A DNA stretch of 64,000 bases from the NCBI GenBank assembly GCA_037576215.1, contig JBANDB010000014.1, positions 124,001-188,000 of the forward strand. The letters run 5' to 3'. This stretch comes from Armillaria gallica. Taxonomy: Eukaryota; Basidiomycota; Agaricomycetes; Agaricales; Physalacriaceae. The position numbers and the translations under genes are program-made. This document shows positions 1 through 8,806 of the stretch, piece after piece (positions within the stretch are counted from its first letter, which is position 1; the number at the start of each line of letters is the position of its first letter). The notes under the pieces were generated by a model. That model was given only the letters and a program-made list of their open reading frames with translations, was not told where the DNA came from and made no database searches.

Positions 1-2270
1 GACACTTAAAGCGATGAAAAATGTGGTCGGGACTCGCTGTTCAACGGTACCCGCCCCGTCCGACAGCTACGGAAACGGGATTTTGTTCTCGCTCAATAAC
101 AGGGCTAAGGGCAGTAGGGCCAACAACCCCGAAGCATGGATCATTTTTTATGCAAGAAGAACATGGTTTCGGATGAACGCTATGGGCTTGCGATACGCAG
201 GACATAGTTCAAATAAACTGGTGATGTATGCTGCAACGGCTAAGTTTATCATCTGCAGGTTACAGACTCAGAGAATGCTGTAAGACAATTCCAACCCTTC
301 CGTACAATATTCCTCCAGCTTAGAAAAGGCTAATGCGCGAGCGAGTTCCTCCTCTTCCCTGTCATCTTCATCATTCAATAATCGACACAAAATGATCGTT
401 CGTAGGCGCCGGAAAGAAGGACCTTGACACGTCCAACGCGACTCCACCATCTCCGTGAGAAGATTGATATCAAACTGCATTTCTCCGCTGATATGCAGGG
501 TATGCAGTCTTGGTAGGAGAACAGTTTCCACGTCCGTTATCACCAGAGGGATAAGGATGTTGTCCGTCAAGGCCAGAGGACCCACGTCAAGGAGACGAAC
601 TTCCTGGAGGGTGGATGAGGTACTGTGGAAGAAATCAAGAAGATCCTCTTCATCTATATCACCGCGGGTGAAGTGAAATATGGTCAAAGGCGACTGCGAC
701 CGGGTTATGATCCCCAGGATAGCTGTAAAGGTTTCCTCGGTATCGCGACGTCCATCATCCACGCAGCAGTCCACTTTTAAGGTAGACAAGTGGGGTAATG
801 TGAGATTATTAAGAAGCTGAGCGAGAACAGAATTGGGGTATTCGGATGCCCACGCGCTCAACGTCAACGTTCGAAGCTTTTGATAAATTTGTGCAACATC
901 GTCGTTTGATAGTTGTTCACACCACAAATCACATTCTTCCAGATTTTTAACTTTTGAAAGCACGCCAAGTATGTGAGAAGTCGCAGGCCCGTGAGTTCGC
1001 CAGCCATGATAAGAGGCGTGGTAAGTGGAATAACGGGTGATCTGACGGTAGGGCAAATCAAGAACAGAAACGACGCTTTGTATATCGACGGTGTCAAGAA
1101 CATGTAAGAGCGGCGTATCTCCAAATAATTTCATGCGAGACAGATTTTGGAAGTCATCAGCATTCGTGGAGAGAAGAGTGAGTTTTCTGAGGATGGGCAG
1201 GTAAAGTTGTAGAGTTGCCACAACAGTGAACATCGCAGCGGGTAGATAGAGGTAGAGAGATTGTATTCGATCTTGCATGGAGAACAAGAGTGTGGAAAGC
1301 TGAGGCGGCAAAGACATGGAAGACGCCGACGTCTGGCGAGATCCCGTACATATCAGGATTGACAATGGATGGCATCGCGATCGTGCAACCTGGCGCGCCA
1401 GTTGTCGCACATAGCGAAAGTTAGAAAATGAAAAGTTGTCGTCGCTGAGGGATATATTGATGCTCGACCAAAGCTCTGGGAAGCCAAGGGCGGCCCAGCG
1501 CCACGTTTTGCACACGAGCTCAATTGTCCACAACGGGCTCTCGCTAGGGAAGAAATCCCACCAGTATTCCTCTCTCTGGGATTGTGTTCGCAGCATAGGG
1601 AAGATGATGGTACCGAGAAAGATCTTGTATAAGATCTCTGGGGGCAGACGACGGACTGGGGAGAGAAGACGCTTATGCTCTGCTATGCGGGCTACAACCT
1701 TTCCGCGCTCGCCGTCAAGGCCTTCCAATTCAGCACCAATCAAGGCAAGCTGGTTGGAAAGCGCCTGCTGGAGCTTCTTCAGAGCAACGACATGATCGTC
1801 AATCGCGATAACGCGCGCTTCGCTCGCCGATATGCTATCTCGTAATTCACACTCTTCCGATGAAGAGGGGGAGTCATTGGAGTGTAAAAGGTTATCAAAT
1901 GTAGGGATGGCATGGACCGTTTCTTCGTCGTGCGAGGTCGTGGAAGGGGAATAATGATTTGGACAGTCGCAGTCCAAACAAATTCGTGGCGAGTCTGGTG
2001 ACTGGGTATGGGGAAGTGGCATTATACTACAGAAAGAGTTGAGTATCTAGGTCAGTTTCACTACTACGGCCGTCAACTCACTGGAAGGACACAGTATCTG
2101 GAAGATGCTGATAGGATAAGGAGAAAGTTCGGCTTTAAACTCCACGGCCGTTCTGACGGCCAGCTAGTGATAGGCGCCGACATTGGAACCCACGAGATGA
2201 GAGTTGCTGGTCAACGAGCTTTTCAAACTCCGCTTTTCTCTTAATGACCGTCATGTTATTCTATGCCGTC
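1..2270. repeat. Tandem segmental duplication, unit A
   Basis: Unit A of a direct duplication whose second unit lies at about 2470-4806. The similarity covers the sequence downstream of the F-box gene (for example the related stretches near 30-110 and 2545-2620), the whole F-box coding region, and the upstream region up to the shared string AATGACC near 2243 and 4793. The copies differ by many substitutions and small indels, so the event is not recent. The left end may extend beyond the window. Confidence 0.85.
268..2022 (-). CDS. F-box-like domain protein, 584 aa
   Basis: A single uninterrupted ORF with no intron needed. Residues about 70-120 form a heptad-rich helical segment, followed by the F-box core RRLPPEILYKIFLGTI near residue 125 and the motif PLWTIELVCKTWRWAALGFPELW, as is typical of the large, lineage-expanded F-box-like families of Agaricomycetes. 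The C-terminal 400 residues are leucine-rich with regular spacing, consistent with LRR-like substrate recognition. In known families such proteins bind Skp1 and act as substrate adaptors of SCF ubiquitin ligases; the target here is unknown. The ATG at 2022 is the first in frame and is matched by the start of the paralogue. This copy is intact, unlike its tandem duplicate at 2797-4546. Confidence 0.88.
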   Translation of the reverse strand: MPLPHTQSPDSPRICLDCDCPNHYSPSTTSHDEETVHAIPTFDNLLHSNDSPSSSEECELRDSISASEARVIAIDDHVVALKKLQQALSNQLALIGAELEGLDGERGKVVARIAEHKRLLSPVRRLPPEILYKIFLGTIIFPMLRTQSQREEYWWDFFPSESPLWTIELVCKTWRWAALGFPELWSSINISLSDDNFSFSNFRYVRQLARQVARSRCHPLSILICTGSRQTSASSMSLPPQLSTLLFSMQDRIQSLYLYLPAAMFTVVATLQLYLPILRKLTLLSTNADDFQNLSRMKLFGDTPLLHVLDTVDIQSVVSVLDLPYRQITRYSTYHASYHGWRTHGPATSHILGVLSKVKNLEECDLWCEQLSNDDVAQIYQKLRTLTLSAWASEYPNSVLAQLLNNLTLPHLSTLKVDCCVDDGRRDTEETFTAILGIITRSQSPLTIFHFTRGDIDEEDLLDFFHSTSSTLQEVRLLDVGPLALTDNILIPLVITDVETVLLPRLHTLHISGEMQFDINLLTEMVESRWTCQGPSFRRLRTIILCRLLNDEDDREEEELARALAFSKLEEYCTEGLELSYSIL

Positions 2271-2469
2271 ACATTTTCGTCCCGCCCTCCTACCTTGCAA
2301 TCTGCAAGAGGAGGATTGGTAAACGACTTTCAGGTTTTAAACATGCCATCTGTTGGAAAAAGTCGCGCCGCTGTCAAGGTGATGATGATGAGGGACGAAG
2401 AAACGTGAGAGATCTCAAATTTCAAAGCTGAAGTTTATGCCAACACGCGAAGACCATTGTACCTGACTG

Positions 2470-4806
2470 GTTCAGGAATACATGCTATCTACGTGCCTGT
2501 CAGATTTATGATGTAAGGTTCGGACAGTTAAATCAATGGAATGATACGGTCGAGACTCGCTATTATGAACACCGTCCGACAGCCATGGAAATGAGAGTCT
2601 CTTCTCGCTCAATGACAGCCGTTGGATACTTGCCCCGCAGTAGGGCCAACAACCCCGGAGCATGGTCCATTTTTCACGCAAAAAAAGAACATGGCTTCGA
2701 ATGAACACTATTGGATTGCAAGACGGAGGACACAACTCAAATAAACTGGTGATGTATGTTGCAATCGCTAAGTTTATCAATCTGCAGATCACCGACCTAG
2801 AGAATACTGTAGGACAATTCCAATCCTTCAGTACAGTATTCCTCCAGCTTAGAAAAGGCTAATGCGCGAGCGAGTTCCTCCTCCCTATCATCTTCATTGT
2901 TCAACAATCGACACAAACTGATCGTTCGCAGACGCCGGAAAGAAGGACCTTTACACATCCAACGCGATTCCACCATCTCCGCTAGAAGATTAGCATCAAA
3001 CTGTATCTCGCCGCTGACATGCAAGGTCTTCAACCTCGGTAGGAGAACGTTATCCGCATCCGATATCACCAGACAGAGAAGTATGTTGTCCGTCAAGGCC
3101 CTAGGACCCACGTCAAGGAGCTTAACTTCTTGAAGGGTGGATGAGGCGCTGAAAAAGAGGGCGAGAAGATCCTCTTCGTCTATTACCGTGAGTGAAGTGA
3201 AATGTGGTCAATGGTGACTGCGATCGGCATATAGCGCCCCGGATAGCTGTGAAGGTTTGCGCAGTATCACGTACATGTCCCTCGTCCACACAGCAGTGCA
3301 CTCCAAGAGTAGACAAGTGGGGCAATGTGAGAACATTGAGAAGCCGAGCTAGAACAGAATTGGGATATTCGAATGCCCACGAGCTTAGGGACAGCGTTTG
3401 GAGCTTTGGACAAGATCGTGGATGGTCTTCGCCATCGAGTGTGTTCGCTATGACTTCACATCTCAAATCGCAGGTCTCTAGGTTTCTCGTCACTGACAAA
3501 AACCTGAGGATATGAACAATTGAAGGTCCTGGATCGCGATGAGATTTAGAGACGTGGTGCGTAGAGTAATGTGTGATCTGATAGTAGGGCAAATCAAGGG
3601 CAGAAACGACGCTTTGTATATCGACGGTGTCAAGAGCATTTAAGAGTGGCGTATCTCCAAATAGTTTCAAGCGAGACAGTTTTTGGAACTCTTCACCATT
3701 CGTGGAGAGAAGGGTGAGCTTTCTGAGGATGGGCAGGTAAAGTTGTAGAGTTGCCACAAAAGTGAACATCGCAGCGGGTAGATAGAGATAGAGAGATTGT
3801 ATTCGATTCTGCATGGAGAACAAGAGTGTGGAAATCTGAGGCGGCAAAGATTTGGAAGACGCTGATGTCTGGCGAGATCCCGCACATACGAGGATTGACA
3901 GTGGATGGCATCGCGTCCGTGCAACCTGGCGCGCCAATTGTCGCACATAGCGAAAGTTGGAAAATGAAAAGTTGTCGTCGCTAAGGGATATATGGATACT
4001 CGACCAAAGCTCTGGAAAGCCAAGGACAGCCCAGCGCCATGTTTTGCACACGAGCTCAATTGTCCACAACGGGCTCTCGCTAGGGGAGAAATACCACCAG
4101 TATTCATATCGCGGGGATGGCGCTCGCGGCATGGGGAAGGCGATGGTACCGAGAAAGATCTTGTATAGGATCTCCGCGGGTAGGCGACGAACTGGGGAGA
4201 GAAGGCGTTTGTGTTCTGCTATGCGGGCTACCACCCTTCCGCGCTCGCTGTCAAGGCCTTCCAATTCAGCACCAATCGTGGCAAGCTGACTGGACAACGC
4301 CTGCTGGAGCTCCTTCAGAGCAGCAACATGGTCGACAATCGCGGCGACACGCGCTTCGCCCACTGATATGCTATCCCGCAATCCACACTCTTCAGATGGG
4401 GAAGGAGGGTCGTTTGAGTGTAAAAGGTTGTCGAATGTAGGGCCGGCATCCGTCTGTTCGTCGCAAGAAGTTGTGGAACATATACAATGGTTTGAACAGT
4501 TGCAGCCCGGGCAAATTCGAGGTGACCAGGTGTGAGAGAGCATCATACTGCTAGAAGAGTTGTGTTCAATATCCCTATGGGCGTCAAATGGTACTCACTG
4601 GCAGGACAGTGAGGAGCAAGTTTGAGTTTATGTAAACCCCGCGGCCGGCGTGATTCAGATGGCGGGCTAGTGATAGACATTGGAATCGACGAGCAATCGA
4701 GACAGTGAGAGCCGCTGGTTAGCACGCTTTTCAAGCTCTGCCTTACCGTGCCATCCTCAGCCGGCGAGCCTTTCAAACTCCGCCTTTCTCTCAATGACCA
4801 TCATGT
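2470..4806. repeat. Tandem segmental duplication, unit B
   Basis: Second, same-orientation copy of the 2.3 kb block at 1-2270. It contains the frameshifted F-box copy. Similarity to unit A stops near 4805, directly before the recognisable part of the Fic/Doc relic, so one duplication breakpoint coincides with the 5' end of that gene. About 200 bp (2271-2469) between the units is single-copy and shows no gene. Confidence 0.8.
2797..4546 (-). pseudogene. F-box-like protein, tandem copy with frameshift
   Basis: Paralogue of the gene at 268-2022. The first 450 or so residues (ATG at 4546) align almost without gaps, including the F-box core RRLPAEILYKIFLGTI. Near 3185-3195 the sequence has two bases fewer than the intact copy, so the frame changes and the ORF ends at 3122 with a short unrelated tail. 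The homologous C-terminus continues in another frame from about 3111 down to 2797, ending in the same LELSYSIL. Either it is a pseudogene or it makes a protein truncated by about 110 residues. A sequencing indel is possible but is not suggested by a homopolymer at the site. Confidence 0.8.
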
Positions 4807-5637
4807 GCCGTGCCGTTCTCAGCCGCTTTCACCTTCATCGTATACGTCGTCTTTCCGCTAGCTCTGCCGAAGAACACAAGGTTCTCCTGGACCGTGCCGC
4901 ACAGACTCTATGTCTCCAAGGATATCGCCAGTGCCCTCGGTTGGCACGCTGATCTTTCGAAGGTGCCTCTGACATTGAATGGCTGTGAAGGTTATATTGC
5001 TATCACCAAAGCAGGCAGTGACTCGGAGGCCCTTGCTCGGGTAACGATAGAAAGCCTGAAGGACGACAAAGTGCAAGGGATCCTTCAAGGATTGAAGCAG
5101 TTGGATGAATGACTTGTGGCCCCCCAACGACTCATGCCATCTACCGTCACCCGCCTCCTCACACCGACTTACGCGATAATTCTCAATACACGTCTAGTCC
5201 ATCTTGCAGAGTCCATTGTCGTCAAGTCCAACGAGCTCAAGTCGGCTTTGGTTCGCCCCTTACAGATAGCACGCTACGAGCCCCATAGAAGCGAAAGATA
5301 TCTGACGACCAGTCTGGCATATGGGATCGTGAAGAGTACGTATCATCTCTGCTATTTTAGTACGGTGCGTGTGCTGACGATAGGGTAGACCACCCGTTCA
5401 TGGATGGCAACAAACGTACCGGATTCTTGGCATATGTATTTGAGGGCGCAGGGACTTCTGGGACTGGTTACGCAGGTTGACTCGGAGGACGTGACTAGGA
5501 TTGTAGATCTCTTCGTCGGCGTGGCAGATGGCAGTGTTGGTTTGGAAGAGCTAAGAAAAATTCTAGAACGACACCCGTCAATCATCCTCGCATTATATCT
5601 CGACCATTCTCCTGCGATTCATTCCATCTGGGAGTGA
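4804..5637 (+). pseudogene. Fic/Doc-family protein relic
   Basis: The segment 5388-5425 encodes the Fic/Doc signature HPFMDGNKRTG, preceded by helical sequence (5150-5335) resembling the region before the active site of Doc proteins (SNELKSALVRPLQIARYEP) and followed by a C-terminal part (5415-5637) in a different frame. An intron of GT-AG type fits between about 5333 and 5386. Three defects are visible: no ATG lies in the reading frame between the upstream stop at 4795 and the start of similarity; an in-frame TGA sits at 5110-5112; and the reading frame shifts just after the Fic motif. The N-terminal 90 residues are of unknown fold and only weakly recall AbrB-type antitoxin sequences. In known families Fic/Doc enzymes transfer AMP or phosphate to proteins. 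It is most likely a decayed gene. Confidence 0.72.
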
Positions 5638-6456
5638 CATGATGACGCCTGGAGTCTTGAATGTCCTGCCCAGACGACTGGAAAGTCAAGCTCGCCTTTC
5701 CTTTATAATGCAATGAAAACGAAAGGCAACATGCGATAATCACCAGGCTTGCACTTGTGTCCACGAATATTTGACTTGCTTGGGGCAGGATACATGTATG
5801 GGTGGGTTTTTTACTCCAAGGTGACGTTCCCGATTGTGACCACGTCTTACAGGATGAAGTATCGTACAGTGTGTTAAGCATCAAAATTGTCGTGTATTCA
5901 TGCCTGATTTAGGGCTTCGCGTCACCCTAGCACCAGCAGAGCGGCTGTCTATATTTGGGGTAATGCTAATCTGTAACAATGGTTGCATGTCTTTAAAGTG
6001 CGATGTACTATATCATGGCAACTCGGGTTACTTCATTCATCCAAGCAGGGAGCTCATTAATATTGTTGGCACCGAATTTTGCCAAGTTTAGGTACAGATA
6101 TTTTGTTTTCGGGCAGTGCTCACAATGATAGCTATGAGCGCAACGTCTCGAAGGCCTTACGCATTGACGTGTCTGTTACGCCCGTGTGATAGAAACAATA
6201 TGGTAGTAATTCGTTGCACTGAGCCATTCAGCAACATGAATGGCTCCCGGAATAAGATTAAGGTGTATTTAAGGCCATCAATCGCAACACGTCAGTGAAA
6301 TGGGTCGCGGAAATAACTGACAAAGGGTACTGAGAGAGTACTGGGGCACGGTGCAGGGCTATTACAACGGGTCAAAGGGACTCTAATAATCGAATAAAGT
6401 TACAGGACGAGAACTTACAAAACAAATAAGATATATTTTAGAAGCGAGATTTATGA
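5638..6456. other. Intergenic region without recognisable gene
   Basis: About 800 bp between the Fic/Doc relic and the 3' end of the DPB4-like gene. I see only short ORFs with no family motif, no RNA gene and no clear repeat. Confidence 0.6.
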
Positions 6457-7497
6457 TCACTCTATCATCTTATCGTCGTCTTTCGGCACCTCAGGACGAA
6501 CAGCGCCGGCAGAATCATCTAACCCTTTTGAATCTTTTCTGAGCTCCTCCTCCTCGAGGGCGACGGTATCCTGCAGCTCTTCTTCCTCGTCTTCATCCTG
6601 CTCTTCTTCATCCATGATTTCCTCTTCCTCGACTATCTCCTCTTCCTCCTCCTCGGCCACCTCTTGGTCTACGTCCATAGCTACAGGGCCCGTCGATATT
6701 GATTCGGAAGGAGGAAGTTCTAAGGGTATCGACGTGGACGGCGTGGTTTCGGAAGGGGTAAGTCCTAAGGGTGTCGACGTGAACGGCGTAGTGGCCTTCT
6801 CCTTGCCTTTGATCTTGATAGTAGGCACGGCTGGTGCGGGAGCAGAGACGGACCCTACTGCTAGCTTGATGCCTGGCGTAGTGCGGAGCACCGGAGTCGC
6901 AGAGGACGTAGCCCGCTTGGTCTTGTCGGTTTTGCTGAGTTCACGGTATACTAAAACCCCAGCGTTATGACAAATGGCGAGAGAGACAGAAGACGACGTT
7001 AACGCACCTTGCAGTTCCTCCTGAAGATTCTGCACCAAGTCGCCCAGCTCCATTACTTCGAGGGCACGGAGGACGTCTGTTGCGCTGATACTCTTGTGTT
7101 GTTTCGATAGAGCAACGTCATGAGCACTACAGAGGATGAGATACGAGAAAACGCGTGAGAACCAGTGTACTTACGTAGCAGCTATGAATGCGAGCCCCAG
7201 TCAGGACGCGTCGTTGTACCGTGTCAGGTTAACATACCGAGATAGTTGATGAATACCGTCGACCCTTTCACGAGCGACAGAATGGTTTCCTTCTGAAGCT
7301 TAGCATTTTCGGGAATCTGTCAGGAAAAAAATTGCTGAGTGAAGAGATAGGTTAGAGTGGGTGACCAGACTAACCGCCGACCGCGCAATCTTGGTTATTA
7401 GGCTCTTGGGGAGTTCGAAGTTCTCGATGCCGTCGGAAACGGCGTCCTGTTGGGCTTGAGCGGTGATGGAGCTCGTGTTTGTTTCTTTGCGTGGCAT
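6457..7497 (-). CDS. DPB4: DNA polymerase epsilon subunit D / DPB4 (POLE3-like histone-fold protein)
   Basis: Predicted exons (minus strand) 7375-7497, 7238-7316, 7175-7181, 7008-7126 and 6457-6950 give 273 aa. The first 110 residues form a CBF/NF-Y type histone fold: ENFELPKSLITKIA, then NAKLQKETILSLVKGSTVF, then TAHDVALSKQHKSISATDV. The rest is low-complexity and very acidic (runs of Glu/Asp at 6540-6660), as in fungal Dpb4. The known role is as a small subunit of replicative polymerase epsilon and of CHRAC-type remodellers, in the nucleus, paired with a Dpb3/POLE4 partner. The 7-nt third exon is needed to join TVFINYL to TAHDVALS in frame. The last intron (57 nt) is a multiple of three without stops; I favour splicing because the sequence then reads LQVYRELSKTDK. 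Confidence 0.9.
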
Positions 7498-7596
7498 GAT
7501 GAAGGATTTGGGGAAGAAAGTAAAAAGAGGGGAGGACGGTTCGGCTGCCAAGGATTTCCTTTTGGGTAGATAACTCCGCGCAAGCAATACTGGTAA

Positions 7597-7691
7597 GGCA
7601 CTATAGCCAAGTGGTTACGGCGACAGATTCGAATGCTCAAAGAGTTATCTGTTCCTCTCTGAGGGCGCAGGTTCAAATCCTGCTGGTGTCG
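7597..7691 (+). tRNA. tRNA-Ser(CGA) with 13-nt intron
   Basis: A complete cloverleaf can be drawn. The acceptor stem GGCACTA (7597-7603) pairs with TGGTGTC (7684-7690) with wobble pairs, and the discriminator is G at 7691. The D stem is GCC/GGC. The anticodon stem ACAGA (7623-7627) pairs with TCTGT (7648-7652). The anticodon CGA lies at 7630-7632, giving serine (UCG codons). A 13-nt intron (7634-7646) follows position 37, the canonical place. The long variable arm with stem CCTC/GAGG is diagnostic for serine. The T arm is GCAGG TTCAAAT CCTGC. The T runs after 7692 fit a Pol III terminator. It is divergent from DPB4, with about 100 bp between them. Confidence 0.95.
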
Positions 7692-8038
7692 ATTTTGCGT
7701 TCTGCTGTGACGTAGTTTTTTGTATTTTTGGAATCTTACCTTTCATTGTTCAAGTTTCAACTTCAAATAGGCATTTGGCAACTTGTAAGTCTGAATTTTC
7801 GATGCTGCAGACGGACGGACTACGGTTTATTGTGGAAGCAACAGTAGTTGTTTCATTAACATCGTCATAAATTTGGAAGCTACGGTTTGGGCTGGTCTTC
7901 TGTACACCGTGTAGAGCATCATTCCTGTCATATTCTTGGGTTATGTTGGGGCTTGAAACTCAGTTCAGATGCTATGCTTCAAAGCGTGATACTTTCCGGG
8001 CCTATTCATGCGCTGTGTGAATTGTGTAAGACCATGCA

Positions 8039-8501
8039 TGTCGATTTACAGGGCTTGGCTCAAGCCAGAAAGCCAGGCCAAACTAAACCTTGAAAAGCCC
8101 AGCCTGGTAAAGGACTTATACAGGGCTCGGGCAAAGGCTTTGACTTGAGAAAGCCCAAGCCCCGGGCTTCAGGCCAGGGCTTTGAGATCTCACTTCCGTG
8201 GTTATCGAAGGTACTATTCTTGTAACAATACACATCTACTAGTCATAATCAGACGAAATGATAGTCATAATCTCTATTCAGATCACCTAGTAAGCTTCGC
8301 AACTCGCATTAATGCTTACAAATCGAGTCTTCGACACTATGTTTCCAAACATATCTACAAGCCCTGGCTTGAGCCCGAGCCTGATAGGCTTTGGCTCAGG
8401 GCTCGGGCTTGCGAAATTGAAAGCCATGCCCGACGAAAGCCAAAGCCAAGCCCTCAAAGCCAGGCCAAGCCCGGCCCTGTAAATCAGGTCCGAGTCCTGG
8501 T
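8039..8501. mobile_element. Inverted-repeat MITE-like element with GGGCTTGG-rich ends
   Basis: The left end carries GATTTACAGGGCTTGGCTC and the right end carries its diverged inverted complement, GCCCGGCCCTGTAAATC. Many subterminal copies of AAGCC/GGCTT motifs lie in both orientations, a pattern seen in hAT-like and other TIR-type non-autonomous elements. The 7-bp string CCATGCA lies directly outside both ends (8032-8038 and 8502-8508) and may be the target-site duplication. No transposase ORF is present. The central part (8200-8340) is AT-rich and unique. The family is inferred from structure only. Confidence 0.65.
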
Positions 8502-8806
8502 CCATGCACTTGTAAACCCGTAAACTGCCCACTGCGCCTCAGCACATTATTCTGAAATCTTGGAAATATCCACGTAGCCTATAAAGCCATATAGGAAGCT
8601 TCGATGCCAGAATGAATTATGAGGAACGACCAACGAGGGTCAAAAGATTTCATATCAAGATTTGATGTATGGTTGATAGATAACTGTATGCCCTCGGTTA
8701 TTCAACCGACTTCCGGTCCGGCCACGCATCACTACATTTTAAATATCAGACATGTTGCTTCTGAGCTATAAAGGTCGGCGCCGAAAAGTTTTCGTAGGCA
8801 CGCAGC

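Noticed and set aside
4810..5388. Two separate small genes (an antitoxin followed by a Doc toxin)
   Set aside because: The parts are in the same frame, separated only by one TGA, and an intron follows; a single broken fungal gene is a simpler explanation.
6614..6970. Plus-strand 118-residue ORF opposite DPB4
   Set aside because: Antisense of the acidic tail; the minus-strand gene has a clear domain and splice pattern.
8182..8532. ORFs on both strands across the inverted-repeat element
   Set aside because: Pro/Lys and Leu/Gly-rich readings of AAGCC/GGCTT repeats, not proteins.
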